A DNA stretch of 64,000 bases from Halobacteriovoraceae bacterium (GTDB lineage: Bacteria > Bdellovibrionota > Bacteriovoracia > Bacteriovoracales > Bacteriovoracaceae), in NCBI GenBank assembly GCA_002707495.1, contig PAMZ01000002.1:1-64000 (forward strand). Reading direction: 5' to 3'. A model generated the notes under the pieces. That model was given only the letters and a program-made list of their open reading frames with translations, was not told the origin of the DNA and searched no databases. The translations under genes and the position numbers were made by a program. Below are positions 7,740 to 15,571 of this stretch, piece after piece. How positions within the stretch are numbered: the stretch's first letter is position 1; each line of letters opens with the position of its first letter.

Positions 7740-8098
7740 CAGCCATGCCAGCCGACTTCTGAAATATCGTTAAATCAAATGAAGTATTATGAAAACGAAA
7801 AAAGCTCGAAAGGTCTGTATTCATAGCTAGTCTGTTGAAATTAAAAAACTTTTCAAAATGGAAGAAGACGCCTCGGGTAGTTCGGGCATTGGTTAAATCA
7901 CCTTGAAAGGATACGGCATATTAAGTTTCAAGCCAGATTATTAGGTTAAGTGTAAGCCAAGTGATGTAAATACAAACTAGTGGTTTTAAAAATGGCCATA
8001 AAAAACTAATAAGATGGAGTATAAGGCTTACTGTTAATTGTAAGCCAAGTCTAAAAATATTGTTCAAGTTCATATATTATCCTTTGAAGTATTGGTTA
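7740..8098. other. Non-coding stretch with short repeats
   Basis: I see no supported gene. The stretch contains the right copy of the 17-bp direct repeat at 7873-7889. It also has GTAAGCCAAGT twice (7952-7962 and 8040-8050) and a 7-bp inverted repeat, GGCTTAC at 8025-8031 with GTAAGCC at 8040-8046. It may be the eroded end of an inserted segment. Confidence 0.45.
7873..7889 (+). repeat. 17-bp direct repeat, right copy
   Basis: TCGGGTAGTTCGGGCAT differs from the left copy at 917-933 at one position. See the left copy for the bracketed genes. Confidence 0.55.
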
Positions 8099-8734
8099 TT
8101 AGGCCATGCTTTGAAGCATTGGCATGATTGCTCTAAGTTTATTTTCATCCATCTTTGAGATTATTGATTGGCACTGCTCAATCATTTCATGTCGAAGAGG
8201 ATTTACTTTTATGAGCTGGTTAAAGAGTTCCATGGTGAAGCCATAGGCCTCAACAATTTTTCTTATCTTCTTTTCTGTTAAAGTGACTCGGCCATTTTCA
8301 ATCCAGCCTATAGTATTTTTTCCAAGGCCACATTTTTTAGATGCCGAATATTGATCAAGATTAACTCTGAGTCTAAGTTCTTTTAGGACTTTGCATTCAC
8401 GAGTTATTTGCCTGTGGCAAAACCTTTTATCAAGTCGCTTCTCTGTTGTTATGCGTTTCCTAATACAATTTGCGTCAGTAGGGGCTTCTATTTTTCCAGA
8501 TCGAAGGTCTTCAACTTCTCGATCTGAATAGCCATAAACTTCTTGAAACTGCCTAAAGCGTTCCGTTGATATCTTACCTCTACCGTTTTCAAGCTTTTCT
8601 ATTAGATTGTAAGAGAAGCCAAATAATAAAGCGGCCTGCTGGCGATTTAAACGCTTAAGAAGGCGCATTTTTTTGATAAGGACTGCATTATTTGAAATGT
8701 ACTCAATGTTTTTAACTGTTACGGGATTTTCCAT
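8099..8734 (-). CDS. Transcriptional regulator with two tandem XRE-type HTH domains
   Basis: A 211-residue protein with an AAGGAG-type ribosome binding site upstream. Two Cro/CI-like helix-turn-helix units are visible. The first, about residues 19-75, has NRQQAALLFGFSYNLIEKLENG. The second, about 113-170, has LDQYSASKKCGLGKNTIGWIENG. A basic linker with RKRITTEKRLDKR joins them and a helical tail follows. Two matched palindromes sit directly upstream, so it probably represses itself, each HTH pair reading a long dyad. No partner gene lies in the same transcript. It is probably a mobile-element or phage-like regulator. Confidence 0.8.
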   Translation of the reverse strand: MENPVTVKNIEYISNNAVLIKKMRLLKRLNRQQAALLFGFSYNLIEKLENGRGKISTERFRQFQEVYGYSDREVEDLRSGKIEAPTDANCIRKRITTEKRLDKRFCHRQITRECKVLKELRLRVNLDQYSASKKCGLGKNTIGWIENGRVTLTEKKIRKIVEAYGFTMELFNQLIKVNPLRHEMIEQCQSIISKMDENKLRAIMPMLQSMA

Positions 8735-8781
8735 AGTCTTTCTCCTTGTGAATTTTAAAGTGGGTTCGTGGTAGCTTTTAG

Positions 8782-8863
8782 AGCAAGTATGTACTTGCTA
8801 AAAAAAGCTAATGATTTTAGTGGTTTGCCAAAAAGTGTGCACTAATTTGCAAGCACGTGCTTG
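8782..8863. promoter_or_regulatory. Twin palindromic operators upstream of the tandem-HTH regulator
   Basis: AGCAAGTA-TG-TACTTGCT (8782-8799) and CAAGCACGTGCTTG (8850-8863) are perfect dyads that align to one consensus, GCAAGYAYGTRCTTG. Their centres are 66 bp apart. The first is about 50 bp upstream of the regulator start, which suggests autoregulation. Confidence 0.6.
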
Positions 8864-8866
8864 ACG

Positions 8867-8907
8867 GTGCTACCAAATGAAAATACTGGTAAGCATTTGG
8901 TAAGCAC
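8867..8907. repeat. Inverted repeat with an overlapping 11-bp-spaced direct repeat
   Basis: GTGCTACCAAATG (8867-8879) pairs with CATTTGGTAAGCAC (8894-8907), with one unpaired base. Within the right arm GGTAAGCA occurs twice, 11 bp apart (8888 and 8899). It directly adjoins the second operator of the HTH regulator and may bind a second protein or be a decayed recombination site. Confidence 0.45.
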
Positions 8908-8983
8908 AAAGTGAAAGATGGAGAAATAAACAGAAAGATTGAAAATCTGCTCGTTTGCAGTTCTAGTGTTTGTAAGTAGTTAG

Positions 8984-9011
8984 AAAAAATAAAAAAAGCT
9001 CCGGTTGGAGC
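8984..9011 (-). terminator. Rho-independent terminator of the tRNA-Gly transcript
   Basis: On the minus strand GCTCC-AACC-GGAGC is followed by T7-A-T6. It lies 17 bp beyond the tRNA 3' end. Confidence 0.8.
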
Positions 9012-9027
9012 AAATATTCAAAATAAA

Positions 9028-9103
9028 TGGAGCGAAAGACCGGGTTCGAACCGGCGACCTCCACCTTGGCAAGGTGGCGCTCTACCAACTGAGCTACTTT
9101 CGC
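9028..9103 (-). tRNA. tRNA-Gly(GCC)
   Basis: A 76-nt cloverleaf is read on the minus strand. The acceptor stem is GCGAAAG/CTTTCGC with discriminator T and an encoded CCA. The D arm is AGCTCAGTTGGTAGAGC. The anticodon stem CCACC/GGTGG holds the loop TTGCCAA with anticodon GCC. The T arm contains GGTTCGAACC. It is followed by its own terminator. The 3' end points towards the accessory block at 1-9,000, the usual side for integration of mobile elements. Confidence 0.95.
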
Positions 9104-9137
9104 TTGGAAGACGATTGTTTTACCTAAACTTCCAAAA

Positions 9138-9737
9138 TCAGTCAATCCGAGCTTTACATTGACACCAAAAAATAAAAGTTTTTGCCAGGTCTTTGATGTC
9201 TTTTTCCGAATATCTGAAATCAGTCTCAAGTAGCATAGGATAAAAGAAAACCCCTCTGATGAGCTTATTCAAATAATGTAGAGCTTCAAAAGAGTCTAGG
9301 CTTTCAGGGATTTCCCTATGAAGCTGTGCTTCTCTAATCCAATCCAGAGATGACGTTTCTAATCGAAGTATATTCTCGATTCTTTCTTTCAGAAAATCAG
9401 ATTGTTTAAAAGCCTCGGACATAATAATACGAGCGAGTTTTACGCCATTTGGGTCAAAATATTGCTCTAATTTGTTATTGATAAATTGGATCACTTGATT
9501 TTCAAATGAAATATTCGAATCATATTTTACAAATGTCTGAGTTATATTTCTCTCAATAAGATGAACAATTAAGTCTTCGAGAAGTGCTTTTTTGTTCGGA
9601 AAGTGCTTGTACAAGGTACGCTTGGATACGTTGGCATTTTTAGCAATAGCATCCATAGATGGACGGTCATATCCTTCTTCTACGAAAATCTCGATACTGG
9701 CGTTTATAATCTCTTCTTTTTTATTTGGTGCGCTCAT
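9138..9737 (-). CDS. TetR/AcrR-family transcriptional regulator
   Basis: This 199-residue protein has a standard N-terminal TetR DNA-binding domain: IINASIEIFVEEGYDRPSMD, then AKNANVSKRTLYKHFPNKK (HTH about residues 28-47). The helical ligand domain is of AcrR-like length. It is divergent from a second TetR gene across 130 bp that contains two near-identical 18-bp dyads, so it probably controls itself and the divergent TolC-adaptor-RND operon. Its ligand is unknown. The tRNA-Gly gene lies 34 bp downstream on the same strand. Confidence 0.88.
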   Translation of the reverse strand: MSAPNKKEEIINASIEIFVEEGYDRPSMDAIAKNANVSKRTLYKHFPNKKALLEDLIVHLIERNITQTFVKYDSNISFENQVIQFINNKLEQYFDPNGVKLARIIMSEAFKQSDFLKERIENILRLETSSLDWIREAQLHREIPESLDSFEALHYLNKLIRGVFFYPMLLETDFRYSEKDIKDLAKTFIFWCQCKARID

Positions 9738-9796
9738 AAGCTAAAAACCCGGAAATTCTTCATTTTTAAAGAATATAGCATTTTCTCCTTGATTGG

Positions 9797-9848
9797 GTAA
9801 ACGAATTGGTTTACTATTTGGGAAGTTGATGTAAACGAAGTGGTTTAC
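9797..9848. promoter_or_regulatory. Twin 18-bp operators between divergent TetR genes
   Basis: GTAAACGAATTGGTTTAC (9797-9814) and GTAAACGAAGTGGTTTAC (9831-9848) differ at one base. Both have perfect 6-bp arms, with centres 34 bp apart. A looser third dyad, AAACGATTGTTT at 9863-9874, abuts the start of the second TetR gene. The form and size suit TetR dimers. Confidence 0.75.
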
Positions 9849-9874
9849 CTTGGGTTTTATACAAACGATTGTTT

Positions 9875-10510
9875 ATGAATATAGATAAAGAAGCTAGATG
9901 TCGGATTTTAAACACTGCCTTGAGGCTTTTTAGTCGGCAAGGCTATAGTAAAACGACCATAAGGCAGCTGGCCAAAGAGGCCTCAGTAAATATCGCTTCA
10001 GTAAATTATTATTTCAAAGATAAGCTTGGTTTATACAACGCATGCTTTGATGTTCACTCAAGCGAAATCTTAGCGATGACTACCAGGCTTGAGAAGTCAC
10101 CCGAATCCCTTCAAGAAATTTATGAAACACTTAAGCTTGTCATTGAAGATGCTCACCAGCTTTATATTAATAATCCCAATCTCGTCTTGCTAATATTCTC
10201 TGAGTTCAAAACTAAAATTAGACCTGATAGTTTTTTAAAGAAAAGTCATGTTTTCAAACTTTTTTTTCAATTGGAAATTTACCTTAAAAAGGCTATCGAA
10301 AAAAAAATACTATCATCTTCAATTGATTCTCATATTATTGCTAGTGCATTTTGTGGAAGTATTTTTCAATCTATCATTTTCGATGAAAATCACCAGCAAG
10401 AGTTCGGACATTGTATCAAAAACAATATTGAGTATAGAGAGAACTTCTCTCACCAATTAGCCTATGTTTACACCTATGGCATGCTTCAAAGAGGAGAGGA
10501 AAATGTATAA
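9875..10510 (+). CDS. TetR-family regulator of the RND operon
   Basis: The N-terminal TetR HTH is clear: RILNTALRLFSRQGYSKTTI, then EASVNIASVNYYFKDK. A helical C-terminal domain like the CerR/YbiH group follows, giving 211 residues from the ATG at 9875. An in-frame TTG at 9869 is less likely. No Shine-Dalgarno precedes either. A TATACA box 11 bp before the ATG suggests a nearly leaderless message. It is the first gene of the operon with tolC, adaptor and RND pump; its stop overlaps the tolC start by 8 bp. It is probably a drug- or lipid-responsive repressor of its own operon. Confidence 0.85.
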   Translation: MNIDKEARCRILNTALRLFSRQGYSKTTIRQLAKEASVNIASVNYYFKDKLGLYNACFDVHSSEILAMTTRLEKSPESLQEIYETLKLVIEDAHQLYINNPNLVLLIFSEFKTKIRPDSFLKKSHVFKLFFQLEIYLKKAIEKKILSSSIDSHIIASAFCGSIFQSIIFDENHQQEFGHCIKNNIEYRENFSHQLAYVYTYGMLQRGEENV

Positions 10511-11807
10511 GTTTTTTGAACCTAAAAGACTTTTAATTTTTACACTAGTTTTTTCAGTTGGCACAAATGTGTTTGCTAAAAACTTGTCCCTGGAGCAAGC
10601 CACAATATTAGCTCTTAAAAAAAGTGAAAATATTGAACAATATGCTCTCGATATAGAAATGGCAAAAGAGCAAATAGAAGAGGCTTATGCCAGTCTTTAC
10701 CCACAAGTTTCTGCGGAGATTCAAGGAATAAGACATACTAAAGCACCTGTTTTGCAATTTAACGGTACATCAGTTCCTGTTAGACAAGATTGGGAGCTTT
10801 TAAGCTCTTTAACTTTAAATCAAATCGTTTATAGTTTTGGAAGAGTAGGTTCGGCTCTCAAAATTGCAAAGCTATCTAATAAAGTTCAGATAAAAGCCAA
10901 ACAAATTGCAGAAAGGGAAATAAGGCAAGCTGTTGAGGTCGCCTATTATAATGCAATCTTGGCAAAAAGCATTCTCGATATTTCAGAAGACTCTCTTAGT
11001 AATGCAAGAAAAAATCAGAAAGCACTCCAGAAAAGGTTCCAAGGGGGAAGAGTTCCGAGATTAGATAACTTGAGAATGGAATCAGAGATTGCGGCTAGAA
11101 AGCCAAGTGTAAGTAATGCAACTAAAAATTTAAAACTAGCCTATCTGCAATTAAATCTCTTAACTGGTCTTCCTATTAACACTAACCCCGTACTGACGAG
11201 TCACCTTGGAAGTTCTTTTAAGAAATTAAGTGAATCGCAACTTATATCGAAGGCAAAAGAGGCCCCTCAAGTAGAATTGGCTCAATTGAGCGTCGATCTT
11301 GCGAGTAAGCAAATGGAGATTGAAGAATCCTATCACTATCCGACTATTTCAGCTTTTGGAAATGCTAGCCATAGCGGGACGGGGGATGAAATGCCTCCTC
11401 GAGACGAAAACCTTTTTACATCTGTTTCAGTAGGTCTTGCGATTAATATTCCCATTTATGAGGGAGGAGCTGTCGTATCGAGGACAAGACAGAAAGCAAT
11501 CGAAAAAAGAAGGGCTGAAGTAGCCAAGCAAAGAGTCATAGAGCAGACCGATGTAGAATTACTCTCAAATGTTCAAGAATATAATACAGGACTTGAAAGA
11601 CTAAGTGCTGCAAAGGAGGCGGTTCGACTCTCAAAGCAAGCATATGAATTGACCCGCACGAGGTATGAGACTGGTGGAGTCACGAGAAACGACCTTAATG
11701 ATTCTGAGCGTTCACTGACAGCCGCTCGAATCGAAGTAGAGTCTATAAAATTCGGTCTGTTACAAAATAAATCAATCATTAAAAGAATTACAGAAGAGGT
11801 AGAGTAA
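10503..11807 (+). CDS. TolC-family outer-membrane protein
   Basis: I start the protein at ATG 10503, after a GAGGAGAGGAA ribosome binding site, giving 434 residues with a signal peptide ending near FA-KN. An upstream ATG at 10464 would bury the signal. Residues 25-430 show the duplicated TolC pattern with coiled coils, e.g. LQKRFQGGRVPRLDN and the second-repeat equivalent TRTRYETGGVTRNDLNDSER. It forms the exit duct of the downstream RND system and abuts the adaptor gene without a gap. Confidence 0.88.
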   Translation: MYKFFEPKRLLIFTLVFSVGTNVFAKNLSLEQATILALKKSENIEQYALDIEMAKEQIEEAYASLYPQVSAEIQGIRHTKAPVLQFNGTSVPVRQDWELLSSLTLNQIVYSFGRVGSALKIAKLSNKVQIKAKQIAEREIRQAVEVAYYNAILAKSILDISEDSLSNARKNQKALQKRFQGGRVPRLDNLRMESEIAARKPSVSNATKNLKLAYLQLNLLTGLPINTNPVLTSHLGSSFKKLSESQLISKAKEAPQVELAQLSVDLASKQMEIEESYHYPTISAFGNASHSGTGDEMPPRDENLFTSVSVGLAINIPIYEGGAVVSRTRQKAIEKRRAEVAKQRVIEQTDVELLSNVQEYNTGLERLSAAKEAVRLSKQAYELTRTRYETGGVTRNDLNDSERSLTAARIEVESIKFGLLQNKSIIKRITEEVE

Positions 11808-12497
11808 ATGGTTAGGTTAGGATTTTATCTATTACTAGTCACCCTTGTGGCTGTGAGTGTGAATTGGAAAATTGGCATCATTCAAGAGAAGAGGTCCGCA
11901 GAAGTTGTTTCTATCAGTAGCGAGTACTTGAAATATGGGAAGCCGGTTGAAGTTTATACTGTAAAAAGACAAAATTTAGACTTTTATGAAAAAGTCTCAG
12001 GCTCTGTGAATAAGAGAAATGTGGTGGCCTTTATCTCTCAATTACAATGGAATAAAATTGAAGTCGGCCAGTTAGCTGTTTTGTCTCAGTTTTCTACTAA
12101 GGGAAAAGTCATCCACAAAAGCAATCAGCGAGATGATATGACAGGACTTTTTCAAATTGGAGTGAAGTTGGAACAACCTCTAGAAAAACAATATAGGGGA
12201 AATATTGTTCTTGATATAAAGACGAAATCAATTCCTCACACCCTCGCGATTCCCTTTAGTGCTGTAAAAATGGAGGGGGAGAAAAATTTTGTATGGATGG
12301 TTACCTCTAAAGATATTGCGATGAAGAAATATATAAAAGTTGGAAAAAGATCTGGTGAGCTAGCTGAAATTCTCAATGGATTAAAAGAAGGTGAAAAAGT
12401 TATTGTCAGAGGGACAAGCCTCTTAGAAAAGAATGATCAGTTAAGATTAAATCAAGAACCTAAACTAGTTGAAAACTCTGGAGTAAAAAATGATTGA
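11808..12497 (+). CDS. Short RND periplasmic adaptor lacking lipoyl and hairpin domains
   Basis: At 229 residues it is far shorter than usual adaptors (about 350-400). An N-terminal membrane anchor (residues 4-24) is followed by PVEVYTVKRQNLDFYEKVSGSV, the first strand of a membrane-fusion protein. The chain then goes straight to the beta-barrel (KIEVGQLAVLSQ, KGKVIHKSNQ) and membrane-proximal domain (TLAIPFSAVKMEG, LNGLKEGEKVIVRG). The lipoyl domain and alpha-helical hairpin, which touch TolC, are absent. The frame is intact, and the gene is packed between tolC and pump, overlapping the pump by 8 bp. Hence it is a reduced adaptor rather than a simple pseudogene. Confidence 0.8.
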   Translation: MVRLGFYLLLVTLVAVSVNWKIGIIQEKRSAEVVSISSEYLKYGKPVEVYTVKRQNLDFYEKVSGSVNKRNVVAFISQLQWNKIEVGQLAVLSQFSTKGKVIHKSNQRDDMTGLFQIGVKLEQPLEKQYRGNIVLDIKTKSIPHTLAIPFSAVKMEGEKNFVWMVTSKDIAMKKYIKVGKRSGELAEILNGLKEGEKVIVRGTSLLEKNDQLRLNQEPKLVENSGVKND

Positions 12498-15400
12498 AAC
12501 ATTTGTAAAAAGACCGGCAATGACGATTGTTTTCATACTCGTGTTTGTGGTGTTGGGACTTTTCTCTTATAAGAATCTTATCATTGAAGCCACCCCAAAA
12601 ATTGATTATCCGATAGTCAGTATAAATATGCCTTACCCTGGAGCTACGCCAATTGAAGTTGAAACTCAGTTGTTAAAAAAAGTTGAAGATGCTGTTGCTG
12701 AGATATCGGATATAAAAAAAATTACCGGTAATGCCTATGAAAGCTTTGGCCTATTGATGATTGAATTCGAAATCTCAGCGGATGTAAACACAAAAGCAAT
12801 TGAAATAAAGGATAAAGTTGAGGCCATACTAAATGAGCTCCCAGACGATGCCGAAAGGCCAATTATTTCTAAATTTGATCCATTGGTAACTCCTATTTTT
12901 TATCTCTCTCTGTCAGCCGAAAATAAAGATCCTAGGGAATTATATCAATTGGCAGACTTAGTCATTAAACCTCGATTGTCTACGGTTGCTGGGGTTGCTT
13001 CTGTCGACATTTCTGGTGGTTTAGAACGTCAGATCAATATTCTTTTGAATAGAAACCTTATGCAAAAATATTTTATTACCTTAGAAGATATTTCCAATGC
13101 TATTCGGAAAAGGAATATAAATGTTCCTGGGGGGAGTATCACTCAAGGGCAAAGTGAAATTACAGTTAGATTTCAAGGAGAATTTCAATCCATTAAAGAT
13201 ATCAGAGATATGCCAATCGTCACGAAAGAAGGTATTCGAATCAAACTATCTGAAGTGGCAGAAATTGTGGATGGGGCAGAGGATGTGGAGACCTTGGCAC
13301 GCTGGAATGAGAAAAATTCTGTAACGCTAGCTCTTAATAAATTATCCGACGGAGATGCGGTTTCGATCGCGCAGAATGCAAGAGCTAAAATCGAAGAAGT
13401 CGCAGCTTCGCTAGACGAAGGAGTAAAGTTAGAGGTTTCCTACGATTCAACCGTTCGAATTGTTAAGGATACAAATAGTACTCTTAAAAATATTGCCATA
13501 GGTATTAGTTTAACCGTTGTGATTCTTTTTGTTTTTTTAGGAAATTTTAGGGTTACCTTTATCGCCTCGGTGGTTATACCGACCTCAATCGTTTCTTCGT
13601 TTTTATTAGTCGACTTTGCAAATTTCTCGATTAATATGATGACATTATTAGCGATTGGAACGGCGCTCGGTACGCTCATTGCAAATGCTATTGTTATTAT
13701 AGAAGCCGTTGTATCCAAAATTGAAAGTGGCCTTGAAGTGGAAGATGCCGCTATTCAAGGGACGAAAGACGTCGCTCTAGCTGTCCTTGCTTCAGCTGGT
13801 ACAAATTTAGTTGTTTTTACACCTATTGCCTTTATGGGCGGAATGATAGGTCAATTCATGAATCAATTTGGTTTGACAGTTGTTTTTGCCACTATCTTTT
13901 CAGTATTAGGGTCTTTTACCTTAACCCCTATGCTTTGCGCGGTCATGCTAGATAAAAAGATGGCCTCTCATAATGCTGGGAAAAAAGACGGACCTATCAG
14001 AAGACTACTTGTTTTTCTTTTTGTTAAACCCGTCGATAAAATTATGGAGTTTTTACTAAAAGAGTATAAGCATATTTTTGATCTTCTTTTTAGATGGCCC
14101 AAATTGAGTCTTTTAGTGATTATCTTTATCATAATCTCTCCTATGTTTTTTATGAAGTATATTGGAGGGGAGTTCTTTTCTGCCTCCGATGAAGATGTCG
14201 TTAGAGTGACCGTGGAAATGCCACAGGGAAGTTCCTTGAGTGAAACTGAAAATGCTGTTCTTCAAATTGAAAATTTTGTTTCGGATCTTCCTGAAGTAAA
14301 GAGTTTTCTTTCAATTATTGGGGAAGATGGTTACGAGAATGCAAGTCTGATTGTTAATTTAAATCCGAAAGAAACAAGACAAAGAAGTGATTTAGACTTA
14401 ATTAATGATTTGATTCCAAAGATGGCGACAATTCCAGACGCTTCCGTGACTATGGCAAGAGGAGCAGGTGGAGGTGCATCAGGACAAGCGGATATTACAA
14501 TTGATGTTAGGGGAATAGAGTACGAAAAAATGGTAAAAATCTCTCAAGAAATGGAAGAGATTATGAAAGAGTCAGGCTTTTTTCGATCTATTACATCTTC
14601 TCATAAAGACCCGAAAGATGAGATTGTTTTTTATCCTAATAATTTAAATATGCAACAGTTTGGAGTGGATAACTCTCAGGTTGGTCCCTTGATTCGAACA
14701 GCAGTAACAGGAGATGATATTGCAGTCTATAGAGAGCGAGGTGAAGAGTATGATATCAACGTCACGATGGGAGAAGAGTTCAAAAGAAATATCTCGGATA
14801 TATCGACTCTTTATGTAAACTCCAAAGGTGGTCTTCTTCCCATCGATAGGCTAGGCGAATTAAAGATTCAAAAAGCACTTCCTCCTCTTCAAAGAAGAGA
14901 CAAGAAGAGGATCATCCAATTAAACGCCTATATTTCGAAGTCTTCCGCGAACCAAGTTCAGAGTATGCTCACGGAGAAATTTCAAAATATAGAATTTGAA
15001 GATGGCTATGACTACGCTTTTACTGGAAGAGCTGAAAATATGGCGGAAACAGGTCAGGAAATTATGACAGCCTTTTTGATGGCCGTCATTTTGACCTATA
15101 TGCTTTTAGTTTCTATTCTAAATTCCTTTATTCATCCTTTCACGATTGTTAGTGCGGTATTTACCTCGTTCATTGGAGTTTTCTATTTTCTCTTCTTTAT
15201 GGAGTTCACCATAAACATTGGATCTATGATGGCATTCGTAATGTTAGTTGGGTTGGCCGTAAATAATGCCATTCTCTTACTAGATCAGGCCATGGTTCAT
15301 CGGAAGGCGGGAAAAAATATTGTAGACTCCCTTTGGGATGCGGCTCAGGAAAGATTTAGACCAATTGCCATGACATCCTTAGCAGTTATAGCTGGAACTC

Positions 15401-15567
15401 TACCTCAGATCTTTGATACGAACGGAGTTAAAGCTGCAATGGGCGCTGTTGTTGTCGGAGGAATGGTAGCTTCAATGTTTTTTACCTTTGTCTTGATTCC
15501 ATTAATATATTGGTACCTTGAAAGATTAATAATGTTTACGGGAAAAATGCGACAAAGATTCGCCTAA
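12490..15567 (+). CDS. RND efflux transporter permease (AcrB-like superfamily member)
   Basis: At 1,025 residues this is a full-size RND pump. It has an N-terminal TM1, TPKIDYPIVSINMPYPGATP, GVASVDISGG in the porter domain and twelve membrane segments. It probably exports lipophilic or drug-like molecules with the two genes before it. In TM4 (about residue 390) the usual VDD pair is replaced by LGTLIANAIVIIEA, and in TM10 GLAVNNAILLLDQ replaces the Lys position. The textbook proton-relay residues are therefore missing. Either another relay is used or the protein belongs to an atypical subfamily. A terminator follows. Confidence 0.88.
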   Translation: MIETFVKRPAMTIVFILVFVVLGLFSYKNLIIEATPKIDYPIVSINMPYPGATPIEVETQLLKKVEDAVAEISDIKKITGNAYESFGLLMIEFEISADVNTKAIEIKDKVEAILNELPDDAERPIISKFDPLVTPIFYLSLSAENKDPRELYQLADLVIKPRLSTVAGVASVDISGGLERQINILLNRNLMQKYFITLEDISNAIRKRNINVPGGSITQGQSEITVRFQGEFQSIKDIRDMPIVTKEGIRIKLSEVAEIVDGAEDVETLARWNEKNSVTLALNKLSDGDAVSIAQNARAKIEEVAASLDEGVKLEVSYDSTVRIVKDTNSTLKNIAIGISLTVVILFVFLGNFRVTFIASVVIPTSIVSSFLLVDFANFSINMMTLLAIGTALGTLIANAIVIIEAVVSKIESGLEVEDAAIQGTKDVALAVLASAGTNLVVFTPIAFMGGMIGQFMNQFGLTVVFATIFSVLGSFTLTPMLCAVMLDKKMASHNAGKKDGPIRRLLVFLFVKPVDKIMEFLLKEYKHIFDLLFRWPKLSLLVIIFIIISPMFFMKYIGGEFFSASDEDVVRVTVEMPQGSSLSETENAVLQIENFVSDLPEVKSFLSIIGEDGYENASLIVNLNPKETRQRSDLDLINDLIPKMATIPDASVTMARGAGGGASGQADITIDVRGIEYEKMVKISQEMEEIMKESGFFRSITSSHKDPKDEIVFYPNNLNMQQFGVDNSQVGPLIRTAVTGDDIAVYRERGEEYDINVTMGEEFKRNISDISTLYVNSKGGLLPIDRLGELKIQKALPPLQRRDKKRIIQLNAYISKSSANQVQSMLTEKFQNIEFEDGYDYAFTGRAENMAETGQEIMTAFLMAVILTYMLLVSILNSFIHPFTIVSAVFTSFIGVFYFLFFMEFTINIGSMMAFVMLVGLAVNNAILLLDQAMVHRKAGKNIVDSLWDAAQERFRPIAMTSLAVIAGTLPQIFDTNGVKAAMGAVVVGGMVASMFFTFVLIPLIYWYLERLIMFTGKMRQRFA

Positions 15568-15571
15568 ATAG

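Noticed and set aside
9028-9103. Duplicate of the tRNA-Gly 3' end inside the window as an attachment site
   Set aside because: I looked for GGTTCGAA-containing copies in 1-9,000 and found none. Any left attachment site would be outside the window.
8963-9229. A minus-strand open frame of 88 codons
   Set aside because: It runs through the tRNA-Gly gene and its terminator and overlaps the end of the TetR gene in another frame. It is a by-product of those sequences.
10464-10502. Upstream ATG for the TolC-family gene
   Set aside because: It would add 13 residues before the signal peptide and has no ribosome binding site. ATG 10503 follows GAGGAGAGGAA.
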